10,907 bases of DNA, taken from the NCBI GenBank assembly GCA_004525885.1, contig SPBV01000041.1:1-10907 (forward strand). Reading direction: 5' to 3'. How positions within the stretch are numbered: position 1 is the first letter of the stretch; each line of letters starts with the position of its first letter. Position numbers and translations under genes: made by a program. This document shows, piece by piece, positions 1 through 5,975 of the stretch. The notes beneath the pieces were generated by a model that made no database searches, was not told where the DNA came from, and saw nothing but the letters and a program-made list of their open reading frames with translations. The DNA is from Nitrosomonadales bacterium (GTDB taxonomy: Bacteria; Pseudomonadota; Gammaproteobacteria; Burkholderiales; Nitrosomonadaceae).

Positions 1-295
1 CCAGGTTGGATTTAGCAGCTTCAAGACTATCTTTGGTGGCATCTGCAGTAGAGCCTACAGGAGCTTCTGCTTTATCTGCAAGTTCTTCTGACTGAGCCGC
101 ATGGTCAAGATTAAATTTATTTGGATCTGCAAAGCCTGAATTAGCCCCTTCAACAGCACGTTCTTCATCCATAGTGGTACCTTCTTCAGTCCTTACTCCA
201 TAGCCCTCAATACTTTCAGGGTTGGCTTGTTGCGGTTTGCCACATGCAGTTAGAGCGAGCGCTACTATGGCAGCAGCGAGTAGTGAAAATTTCAT
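1..295 (-). CDS. Small Ala-rich lipoprotein, copy 1 (3' end outside window)
   Basis: The first 98 codons of a minus-strand gene are visible, starting at the ATG at 295-293; the C-terminus lies beyond the window edge. The product begins with a lipoprotein signal peptide (Met-Lys, a hydrophobic stretch, then lipobox Leu15-Thr16-Ala17-Cys18), so it should be lipid-anchored facing the periplasm. Gly follows the Cys, which by the E. coli Lol rule suggests the outer membrane. The visible part aligns without gaps to the gene at 486-899 (offset 604 bases), with four base differences giving V55F, A69S and A79P plus one silent change. A ribosome site (AAGGAA on the minus strand) sits just upstream. The function is unknown. 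Confidence 0.8.
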   Translation of the reverse strand, partial: MKFSLLAAAIVALALTACGKPQQANPESIEGYGVRTEEGTTMDEERAVEGANSGFADPNKFNLDHAAQSEELADKAEAPVGSTADATKDSLEAAKSNL

Positions 296-329
296 ATTTA
301 GTTTCCTTAATATTAATTTAAATAGGTTG

Positions 330-369
330 TTGAGCCGGTTAGTTTAACCTAAACTAACTGACGGCTCAA
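330..369 (-). promoter_or_regulatory. Long stem-loop in the 5' leader of lipoprotein copy 1
   Basis: TTGAGCCG (330-337) pairs with CGGCTCAA (362-369), and GTTAGTTTA (338-346) pairs with TAAACTAAC (350-358). The loop is 3 bases and there is a 3-base bulge (359-361). That gives 17 paired positions, 35 bases upstream of the start at 295. A TATACT-like -10 (minus strand, 374-369) directly abuts it, so a transcript from there would begin with this stem. There is no good -35. The element is absent in front of the second copy. It could stabilise the mRNA 5' end or bind a protein; the role is inferred. Confidence 0.55.
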
Positions 370-444
370 GTATAAGCCTTTTGCTTGAAATAGAGGGGTA
401 TTTAATTTAAAAATATAAAGGAAAGAGAGGTAGGGAGGGAGGAG

Positions 445-468
445 GAAACCGCCTACAAAGGCGGTTTC
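445..468 (-). terminator. Stem-loop terminator after lipoprotein copy 2
   Basis: A perfect 10-base-pair stem, GAAACCGCCT (445-454) with AGGCGGTTTC (459-468), has a 4-base loop and lies 17 bases past the stop of the 486-899 gene. On the minus strand it is followed by a pyrimidine-rich tract rather than a clean U-run, so termination strength is uncertain. The position fits a transcript end. Confidence 0.6.
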
Positions 469-485
469 TTTATCTGGACAAAGGA

Positions 486-899
486 CTATAGCTTCATTGC
501 ATCCAGTGTTTTATTTGCGCCATCTTTAGCAGCATCCGTGCTAGATTCTACAGCATCATTTACACTTTCTTTAGCGGATTCAGAACTTTCTTTGGCAGCA
601 GCATCCAGGTTGGATTTAGCAGCTTCAAGACTATCTTTGGTGGCATCTGCAGTAGAGCCTACAGCAGCTTCTGCTTTATCTGCAAGTTCTTCTGCCTGAG
701 CCGCATGGTCAAGATTAAATTTATTTGGATCTGCAACGCCTGAATTAGCCCCTTCAACAGCACGTTCTTCATCCATAGTGGTACCTTCTTCAGTCCTTAC
801 TCCATAGCCCTCAATACTTTCAGGGTTGGCTTGTTGCGGTTTGCCACATGCGGTTAGAGCGAGCGCTACTATGGCAGCAGCGAGTAGTGAAAATTTCAT
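486..899 (-). CDS. Small Ala-rich lipoprotein with LEA-like helical tail, copy 2
   Basis: A complete 137-residue lipoprotein precursor with lipobox Leu15-Thr16-Ala17-Cys18. Gly at the +2 position favours the outer membrane by the E. coli rule. Residues about 20-65 are acidic and probably unstructured. From about residue 64 to the end the sequence is almost all Ala, Lys, Glu, Asp and Ser, with recurring Asp-Ala-x-Lys and Ala-Ala-Lys-x-Ser units. This resembles the amphipathic repeats of late-embryogenesis-abundant (LEA_4-like) proteins. A cell-envelope or stress role is plausible but not shown. The ribosome site on the minus strand is AAGGAT, about 8 bases before the ATG. A stem-loop terminator follows the stop. 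A second, nearly identical copy lies immediately downstream at 1-295. Confidence 0.85.
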   Translation of the reverse strand: MKFSLLAAAIVALALTACGKPQQANPESIEGYGVRTEEGTTMDEERAVEGANSGVADPNKFNLDHAAQAEELADKAEAAVGSTADATKDSLEAAKSNLDAAAKESSESAKESVNDAVESSTDAAKDGANKTLDAMKL

Positions 900-1066
900 T
901 GTTTAGAATCCTTAATAAGTTAAGATGAATAGAAAGTGCTGCGTAGCGGATCATACAGTAGAAATAACAATATAATGAAAAAGATTAGCGTATGAGTAAC
1001 CAATCAGTATACTTTATTTGTGTTATTTCTGGAGCGGGCTGCAAACCGATAACCTAGTTTTATAAG

Positions 1067-1255
1067 TTACCATTTATTTGGTTTATCTTGTTTGTCTGGA
1101 TCGTCAAGATCATCAAAATTTGGTTCAGAGTCACGGGCAGCATCGGCAGAGGGTGGTGGTTTGTCCATAGGATGACCATCTAGGCTCTTTTTGCCTTCGC
1201 CACATGCAGTAAGTGACAATGCAAATAGGGTAATAGCGATGAATGAGTATTTCAT
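1067..1255 (-). CDS. Small acidic lipoprotein, 62 residues
   Basis: The 62-residue product starts with Met-Lys, a hydrophobic stretch and lipobox Leu15-Thr16-Ala17-Cys18, with Gly at +2. The mature part of about 45 residues is hydrophilic and rich in Asp, Lys and Pro, with no recognised domain. It shares a pattern with the 63-residue neighbour at 1435-1626: Pro-Pro-Ser, then Asp-x-Arg-Asp-Ser-x-Pro, then Asp-Pro-x-Lys near the end, so the two are probably paralogs. The Shine-Dalgarno match is weak (GGAA about 11 bases before the ATG). It has its own predicted promoter (1293-1321) and lies beyond the terminator of the upstream gene, so it is likely transcribed alone. The function is unknown. 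Confidence 0.75.
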   Translation of the reverse strand: MKYSFIAITLFALSLTACGEGKKSLDGHPMDKPPPSADAARDSEPNFDDLDDPDKQDKPNKW

Positions 1256-1292
1256 TATTTAAATTCCATTAAATATAATACTTGATATTTGT

Positions 1293-1321
1293 AATATAGC
1301 AGAGTCATCGTGACTACTCAA
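1293..1321 (-). promoter_or_regulatory. Predicted sigma-70 promoter with operator-like inverted repeat
   Basis: Read on the minus strand, TTGAGT (1321-1316) and TATATT (1298-1293) are separated by exactly 17 bases, about 37 bases ahead of the lipoprotein start at 1255. The spacer contains a perfect inverted repeat, AGTCA (1303-1307) and TGACT (1311-1315), separated by 3 bases, where a repressor or activator could bind. Confidence 0.5.
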
Positions 1322-1376
1322 ATATTAGAGGTTTCCTTTTGCAATACATTGACTCAAGCTTGAATAATTTTTTAAG

Positions 1377-1405
1377 AAAAAAAAGGCCGCCCTTAGGGGC
1401 GGCCT
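1377..1405 (-). terminator. Rho-independent terminator of the 63-residue lipoprotein gene
   Basis: GGCCGCCC (1385-1392) and GGGCGGCC (1397-1404) form a GC-rich 8-base-pair stem with a 4-base loop, extended by A1384-T1405. On the minus strand it is followed directly by eight U residues (1384-1377). It sits 30 bases past the stop at 1435, a textbook intrinsic terminator. Confidence 0.93.
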
Positions 1406-1434
1406 AATTCCTACCACTTAGTACAATTCAGAAA

Positions 1435-1626
1435 CTATTCACCCTCATGTCGCTTTGAGGGATCTGCGGCTTCATCTCCTTCGGCACCAGGAGGGGCGCT
1501 GTCACGTTTATCCCAAAGACTAGGTGGGTATTGTCCGGGCTTCCCTTCCCCGGGGGATTTTTCTCTAAATAGGTCACAGGCGGACAGTGACAGTGTTATT
1601 ACGGCAGCGAGGAGCAGGTATTTCAT
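1435..1626 (-). CDS. Small lipoprotein, 63 residues, Asp at +2
   Basis: The ATG at 1626-1624 is chosen because the lipoprotein signal begins there and a good ribosome site (GGGAG, minus strand 1638-1634) precedes it by 7 bases. A longer frame back to a TTG at 1710 would bury the signal peptide. The lipobox is Leu14-Ser15-Ala16-Cys17. Asp18 follows the Cys, which by the E. coli Lol-avoidance rule predicts retention in the inner membrane, unlike the other lipoproteins here. The mature part is Pro/Gly/Asp/Glu-rich and shares the Pro-Pro-Ser and Arg-Asp-Ser-x-Pro pattern with the 1067-1255 product. It is a single-gene unit with a strong terminator. The function is unknown. Confidence 0.75.
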   Translation of the reverse strand: MKYLLLAAVITLSLSACDLFREKSPGEGKPGQYPPSLWDKRDSAPPGAEGDEAADPSKRHEGE

Positions 1627-1658
1627 TTTTAATCTCCCATTTCGTTTATGAATGCAGC

Positions 1659-1686
1659 AATTTATAGGTTTAATACAAGCTTTCAA
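1659..1686 (-). promoter_or_regulatory. Possible promoter of the 63-residue lipoprotein gene
   Basis: On the minus strand, TTGAAA (1686-1681) is followed after 16 bases by TAAATT (1664-1659), about 32 bases before the start codon at 1626. An overlapping TATAAA has worse spacing (14). The hexamers are reasonable, but the region is AT-rich, so this is tentative. Confidence 0.35.
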
Positions 1687-1710
1687 ATCTACAGCACTTC
1701 GGCCATTCAA

Positions 1711-2350
1711 ATAAAAATAAGTCGAAATCCGGAAAGACCGACATATTAATATCAGAATTCATAAATATTGTCTAGTTAAGTATGGTATTTGTTCGGCGTA
1801 GCATGTAAGGTTATGTAAGCAATCTGCTTTAGATTGGTTTGCGAGTCAATGCGAAAAACATAGTGTACGATTGACAATCGTTATAACATTTTGTAAGTAT
1901 TGTTATTCTCTGGAACTTGCGCATACAAAGATAACTGTCTGTTTTTTATGGTATGGACAATAAGCATCGAACTGGGGGTCGAGGTGAGGAGCGAATACAC
2001 AATCCTTATACTAATTCCAGGATTGTCTGGTCGGGGGCAGGAAATAAAGTTTAGACTAAGTCTCTGGATATGGGCAGAAAGTAATTGGCAACTCCGTATC
2101 TTCGAAGTAAATTATTGCATTGAGTCTTCGGCAAATAAAATATCTGCTTATGTCTCGTTCTAGCAGCTAAAATTAATATGGCTTAAGTAATACAAAGCAA
2201 CCCTTTTAGAATTGAGTCGTGACCTGGGTAGCACTGGTAATTATATGTCAAAATTTGTTAAAGTAATTTTATAGAAAAGGTTCCCTACCTAATTTATTTC
2301 GATATGGATCGATAATTACCTCTTTGTAGGCAAAAACTATAGATTCTTTT
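1711..2350. other. Gene-poor stretch, nothing recognised
   Basis: No reading frame here resembles a known protein, and no tRNA, rRNA, insertion-sequence end or CRISPR repeat is visible. The longest plus-strand frame (1900-2163, 87 codons from a TTG) has no ribosome site and unremarkable composition. Small palindromes occur: CGATTG/CAATCG around 1874 (which includes a TTGACA) and AGACT/AGTCT around 2058. It separates the lipoprotein cluster from the peroxiredoxin. Confidence 0.5.
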
Positions 2351-2379
2351 TTGAAATAAGCTAGAATCGCCACTAAATT
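2351..2379 (+). promoter_or_regulatory. Predicted promoter of the peroxiredoxin gene
   Basis: TTGAAA (2351-2356) and TAAATT (2374-2379) are spaced 17 bases apart, about 62 bases ahead of the ATG at 2442. The leader contains a weak TTAACT/AGTTAA inverted repeat (2411-2432) before the ribosome site. Confidence 0.45.
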
Positions 2380-2430
2380 ATTTTAGTAAGCATGGTGATT
2401 ATCATATTTCTTAACTGTAAGAAATTAGTT

Positions 2431-2444
2431 AAAGGATAAAAATG
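2431..2444 (+). promoter_or_regulatory. Ribosome site and ancestral start codon of the peroxiredoxin
   Basis: AAAGGA (2431-2436) precedes ATG 2442-2444 with 5 bases between, which is ideal. This ATG is in frame with the peroxiredoxin at 2493, but the frame meets TGA at codon 5 (2454-2456). The only strong start signal of the gene therefore leads to a 4-residue peptide. Confidence 0.7.
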
Positions 2445-2492
2445 TTACGAGCATGAGAGCTTGCACCAGATATAAATTTACCTGATGCCGAC

Positions 2493-2909
2493 ATGGAGAT
2501 GGTTCGTCTGTCAAGCTTTAAGAGCAGAAGTAATCTGGTTCTTTATTTTTATTTAAAAGATGATACTCCTGGATGTACAGCTCAGGCTTTGGAGTTCAGT
2601 GATTTAGAAGATAAGCTTGCAAAGCTTGATACAGTAGTTTTAGGCGTCAGTCGCGACGACTGTTTGAGCCATGGCACTTTTCGTGACAAACATGGTATTA
2701 CTGTACGTTTATTATCAGATAGTGAAAGTGAGGCATGTAAGAAGTATGACGTTTTACAGGAGAAGGAGATAAACGGAAAAACAAAGATCGGTATTTTGCG
2801 CTCCACTTTTATTATTGACAAGTATGGTGTATTGCATCATGCACTATATGGTGTAAATGCGTACAATCACGCAACAGAAGTTTTAAGACTGATTAAGGAA
2901 ATAACCTGA
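2493..2909 (+). CDS. bcp: Bcp/PrxQ-type peroxiredoxin, N-terminus cut off by in-frame TGA
   Basis: Thiol peroxidase of the AhpC/TSA fold that reduces hydrogen peroxide and organic hydroperoxides in the cytoplasm using thioredoxin-type donors. The open frame gives 138 residues with the active-site motif Thr-Pro-Gly-Cys (Cys28), a conserved Arg103 in Arg-Ser-Thr-Phe-Ile-Ile-Asp, and the family C-terminus. The position five residues after the peroxidatic Cys is Leu, so the usual Bcp resolving Cys is absent; Cys57 and Cys82 remain. The family normally starts about 17 residues earlier. Those codons are present at 2442-2492, including Ala-Pro-Asp and Leu-Pro-Asp, but codon 5 is TGA. The ATG at 2493 has no ribosome site and omits the first strand of the fold. 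This may be a fresh pseudogene, a sequencing error (GGA to TGA would do it), or a gene using a late start. The family call is firm; whether it is expressed is not. Confidence 0.8.
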   Translation: MEMVRLSSFKSRSNLVLYFYLKDDTPGCTAQALEFSDLEDKLAKLDTVVLGVSRDDCLSHGTFRDKHGITVRLLSDSESEACKKYDVLQEKEINGKTKIGILRSTFIIDKYGVLHHALYGVNAYNHATEVLRLIKEIT

Positions 2910-3037
2910 ATCTCGGCAGTTCATATTTTAATCTGACGACATAGTATAAGGCACGTTTGTACAGCTTGTATTTTAATCAACGCAATCTATAAGTTTAGTA
3001 TTTTTCTGGTCAGTTTAAACTAGCAATAAAAACCAAG

Positions 3038-4798
3038 CTACTTTCCGCGCATGAACATTTTATCAAGGTTGGCAAGGCTGATCTCAAACCACGTTGGCCT
3101 GCCGTGATTACATTGACCCGAGCGTTCAGTTGCTTCCATTTCACGTAGTAGCGCATTCATTTCCGATATACTCAGCATACGATTTGCGCGAACTGCATTA
3201 TGGCAAGCCATACTTGAGAGAAGTTTATTACGCTTACCCGCTAATAACTGGCTAACGTCGAATTCACGTAACTCACTCAGGACGTCACGAGCTAGTTTCA
3301 CTACATCTGTGTCCTTGAGCATAGTTGGCACTGCGCGCACAGCTAGCGTAGTGGGAGAAAGAATGGCAATTTCAAAACCCAGCTCACTTAAAACCCCCTT
3401 GTTCTCTTCTGCGGTGACAACATCTAATCCATCTCCCTGGAATGTCACGGGAATAAGTAGAGGTTGCATAGAGAGCGTATGATTATCAAGAGAGGATTTA
3501 AGTTTTTCATATGCCACACGCTCGTGTGCCGCGTGCATATCGACAATGATCAAGCCTTGATTATTCTGCGCTAGGATGTATATGCCCTTGAGTTGTCCTA
3601 GAGCAAACCCCAGCGGCGGAATTTCTTCTTGTACTTGTTCAGTGATCGTAGCTGTTGCAGGTATCTGTGGCCTCACTCCTGGACTAAACAAATTTTGATA
3701 AAAAAATGGAGATTGAGTTTCCTTCCTAAGCTGTATAGTATTTTGCTTTATATAGGCAGAGGAAGAGACAACTTTTCCTTTCATAATTGACTTGGAATTA
3801 TTTGTAACTGACTCCCGGTGTGGTAATGCCAATGACTTGCTAATTGTGTGAAAAATAAACTGATGCAGTGCGCGTGAATCACGAAATCGGATTTCAGTTT
3901 TGGCAGGGTGTACATTAACGTCCAACCCCTCCGGATTCATGTCGAGGAATAATACATAGGTTGGGTGTCGGTCTAGATGTAGCACATCACGATAGGCTTC
4001 GCGAAGCGCATGAGTAATTAGCTTGTCGCGTACAAAACGACCGTTTACAAAGAAATACTGTGAGTTTCGAGAAGATTTTGAATAGGTAGGTAATGCTATA
4101 GTGCCATATAGTCGCATATCTGCTGCTTGTTCGTTCAGAAGCACTGAGGCCCGCCCAAATTCCTCGCCTAATAATTCTGTAATACGTTGCGTTGCGTCTG
4201 TCGACCGCAAATGAATACGAGTTTTTCCATTATGCTGTAGCGTAAAGCTAATATCAGGACATGATAATGCAATGCGCTTGAATGTCTCCTCACAATGTGT
4301 AAATTCTGTAGCTTCAGTTTTTAGGAATTTACGCCGAGCAGGAGTATTGAAGTAGAGGTCATGTACTTCAACCGTGACTCCAGCGATGAGCGACGTGGGT
4401 TCTGGTAGTGAGGGCTGACCCCCTTTTACTTGTATTTGCCATGCGTGATTCTCTCCTAATTTACGGCTTGCTAATATTAAATGAGAAACTGACGCGATAC
4501 TTGCTAGCGCTTCTCCACGGAATCCAAGGCTAACAACTTTCTGCAAGTCTTCTAGCGTTTCAATCTTGCTGGTAGCATGGGGTGTAAGGGCAAGAGGTAG
4601 GTCATTCTTTGAAATGCCGGTGCCATTATCAGCTACTCGGATCAATTTAATTCCGCCTTGGACAAGATGTACTTTGATCTCCAAAGCACCGGCATCTACA
4701 CTGTTCTCGAGTATTTCTTTAAGTGCCGAGGCTGGACGCTCCACTACCTCACCAGCAGAAATTTGGTTGATAACTAGGTCAGGTAGGAGTTTGATCAC
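3038..4798 (-). CDS. mutL: DNA mismatch repair protein MutL
   Basis: Mismatch-repair ATPase that couples MutS mismatch recognition to strand removal. At 586 residues it is normal length. The N-terminal GHKL ATPase motifs are intact: Glu28 and Asn32 in the first helix, Asp57-Asn-Gly-x-Gly61, Thr-Pro-His-Ala-Thr-Ser-Lys (72-78) and Gly-Phe-Arg-Gly-Glu-Ala-Leu (92-98). The middle region is a low-conservation linker. The C-terminal dimerisation domain carries an endonuclease-type metal motif, Asp420-Met-His422 with Glu426 and Glu431, plus Ala-Cys532-His and Cys563-x-His565-Gly-Arg-Pro. This suggests MutL nicks DNA itself, consistent with MutH being confined to a gammaproteobacterial group. The start is GTG at 4798, chosen because the conserved N-terminus begins there and an in-frame stop lies six codons upstream. 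The Shine-Dalgarno sequence is weak. It lies 135 bases downstream of cysB on the same strand and may be partly co-transcribed. Confidence 0.96.
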   Translation of the reverse strand: MIKLLPDLVINQISAGEVVERPASALKEILENSVDAGALEIKVHLVQGGIKLIRVADNGTGISKNDLPLALTPHATSKIETLEDLQKVVSLGFRGEALASIASVSHLILASRKLGENHAWQIQVKGGQPSLPEPTSLIAGVTVEVHDLYFNTPARRKFLKTEATEFTHCEETFKRIALSCPDISFTLQHNGKTRIHLRSTDATQRITELLGEEFGRASVLLNEQAADMRLYGTIALPTYSKSSRNSQYFFVNGRFVRDKLITHALREAYRDVLHLDRHPTYVLFLDMNPEGLDVNVHPAKTEIRFRDSRALHQFIFHTISKSLALPHRESVTNNSKSIMKGKVVSSSAYIKQNTIQLRKETQSPFFYQNLFSPGVRPQIPATATITEQVQEEIPPLGFALGQLKGIYILAQNNQGLIIVDMHAAHERVAYEKLKSSLDNHTLSMQPLLIPVTFQGDGLDVVTAEENKGVLSELGFEIAILSPTTLAVRAVPTMLKDTDVVKLARDVLSELREFDVSQLLAGKRNKLLSSMACHNAVRANRMLSISEMNALLREMEATERSGQCNHGRPTWFEISLANLDKMFMRGK

Positions 4799-4831
4799 GG
4801 ATCTAAAGAGTAGTTAAAGAGTGTATTTGTA

Positions 4832-4837
4832 ATTATA
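4832..4837 (-). promoter_or_regulatory. Possible -10 element of mutL
   Basis: A perfect TATAAT on the minus strand lies 33 bases before the mutL GTG. No recognisable -35 is found 16-18 bases further upstream, so the promoter is tentative. Confidence 0.3.
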
Positions 4838-4933
4838 CAGTTCCGAGGTGCCATATGCTGTACAGAGTATTGTAGTGCTTAGTAAGTAGGCCGAAAGTAA
4901 CTTGAATTCTATTTGAAGTTTTTATTGATTACG

Positions 4934-5860
4934 CTACAAATTTTTATCCATGGCGTTTTTAACAGTAGTTCGATCAAGGTGGGGAGCAAACATCTCGATA
5001 AAATCGAGGACATAACTACGTAGATAACTGTTTCGTCTGATGCCAATTCGTGTAGTACTTGATTCGAATAGGTGGGTTGCATCTATGGATCTTAAATGTT
5101 TATCCCGATTTGGATCAAACGCCATTTGTGCCACGATTCCAATACCTAATCCTAGCTCTACATAAGTCTTAATTACATCAGCATCTAAAGCAGTCAATAC
5201 TATATTTGGAACTAAGTCCTTGGCTTCAAACGCCTGATTAATTTTTGATCGGCCAGTGAACGCAAAATCATAGGTAACGATGGGGTATCTTGCAATAGCT
5301 TCAAGTGTAATTTTATTGAGTTCAAGTAATGGATGTTTAGGCGGAGTAATGATACAGCGATTCCATTGATAGCATGGGAGCATCACTAATTCATGAAAGA
5401 ACTCGATGGCTTCAGTGGCAATAGCAACATCTGCTTCTCCAGAGGTGACTAACTCTGCTATTTGGGTTGGGTTACCCTGGCGTATGGTTAGCTTTACTTT
5501 GGGATAGCGAGAAGTAAATTTACTGACTGTAGGAGGCAGCGCATATCGTGCCTGAGTATGAGTAGTGGCAACAGTTAAAGAACCAGTATTTTTATTGGTG
5601 AATTCTTGGCCTACCCACTTCAAGTTATTTGCCTCTCTAAGCATTCTTTTAGCTATTTCAAGTATAGTTTGTCCTGGGGGCGTAATATTAACCACGCGTT
5701 TACCATGGCGTATAAAAATCTCTACCCCAAGCTCTTCTTCCAATAGTTGAATTTGTTTACTTATTCCTGGTTGAGAGGTATGTAGTTTTTTAGCGGCTTT
5801 GGACAAATTTAGGTCTTGATTTGCCACTTCACACAAATAACGTAATTGTTGTAATTTCAT
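4934..5860 (-). CDS. cysB: LysR-type sulfur regulator CysB
   Basis: Cytoplasmic LysR-family activator of sulfate-assimilation genes. In enterobacteria it responds to N-acetylserine and is antagonised by sulfide or thiosulfate. The 308 residues start with the CysB hallmark Met-Lys-Leu-Gln-Gln-Leu-Arg-Tyr. A winged helix-turn-helix follows (about residues 18-37, with Thr-Ser-Gln-Pro-Gly-Ile-Ser-Lys), then the effector domain from about residue 90. The ligand residues known from CysB are conserved at the same numbers: Thr100, Thr102, Gln103, Thr149 and Thr202. It ends about 16 residues earlier than E. coli CysB. It is transcribed divergently from the sulfate-assimilation operon across a 115-base gap, the usual arrangement for a LysR regulator and its target. 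CysB and its paralog Cbl are hard to separate by sequence, but the context favours CysB. Confidence 0.93.
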   Translation of the reverse strand: MKLQQLRYLCEVANQDLNLSKAAKKLHTSQPGISKQIQLLEEELGVEIFIRHGKRVVNITPPGQTILEIAKRMLREANNLKWVGQEFTNKNTGSLTVATTHTQARYALPPTVSKFTSRYPKVKLTIRQGNPTQIAELVTSGEADVAIATEAIEFFHELVMLPCYQWNRCIITPPKHPLLELNKITLEAIARYPIVTYDFAFTGRSKINQAFEAKDLVPNIVLTALDADVIKTYVELGLGIGIVAQMAFDPNRDKHLRSIDATHLFESSTTRIGIRRNSYLRSYVLDFIEMFAPHLDRTTVKNAMDKNL

Positions 5861-5975
5861 CGATTTTATCCCAACATATCTTATAACTTATAATTATAAC
5901 TGTCTAATTTAATATTATTTCATAATATATTAACTTATTGTTAAAATTCTGCCTTCAAAATACAGGATAAACAGT
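5861..5975. promoter_or_regulatory. Divergent cysB / sulfate-operon control region
   Basis: This very AT-rich gap contains a perfect palindrome, TTATAATTATAA (5888-5899), and an inverted repeat, ATATTAT (5912-5918) with ATAATAT (5922-5928). Towards the operon, TTCATA (5919-5924) and TAAAAT (5942-5947) are spaced 17 bases apart, with a TG one base before the -10 (extended -10). The inverted repeat touches that -35, as expected for an activator or autorepressor site. Calling these CysB sites is inference, because AT-rich DNA yields palindromes by chance. Confidence 0.45.

Larger units (their letters stand above)
1..899. repeat. Direct repeat of lipoprotein gene, about 99% identical
   Basis: Bases 1-295 match 605-899 with only four substitutions and no gaps. 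Similarity drops sharply just upstream of the two start codons, leaving only a loosely shared ribosome-site region. The repeat is therefore a gene copy with separate upstream DNA. Its other end lies outside the window. Confidence 0.9.

Noticed and set aside
421..447. Purine-rich G-run tract that could form a quadruplex
   Set aside because: The G runs are mostly only two or three long and it overlaps the terminator arm. It is too weak to claim structure.
1820..1836. Small inverted repeat CAATCT/AGATTG
   Set aside because: A six-base stem in AT-rich DNA with no U-run and no adjacent gene end. It is likely chance.
1900..2163. Open frame of 87 codons on the plus strand
   Set aside because: It begins at TTG without a ribosome site, resembles no known family and has no supporting neighbour. 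It is probably chance.
2394..2407. Fur-like half site near the peroxiredoxin promoter
   Set aside because: Only one half resembles the consensus and the other half does not match.
2454..2456. TGA in the peroxiredoxin frame read as selenocysteine
   Set aside because: The position corresponds to a Gly region before the fold, not the catalytic Cys, and no SECIS-like stem is evident just after it.
2582..2821. Minus-strand open frame opposite the peroxiredoxin
   Set aside because: It is a shadow of the real coding frame with no start signal and no family resemblance.
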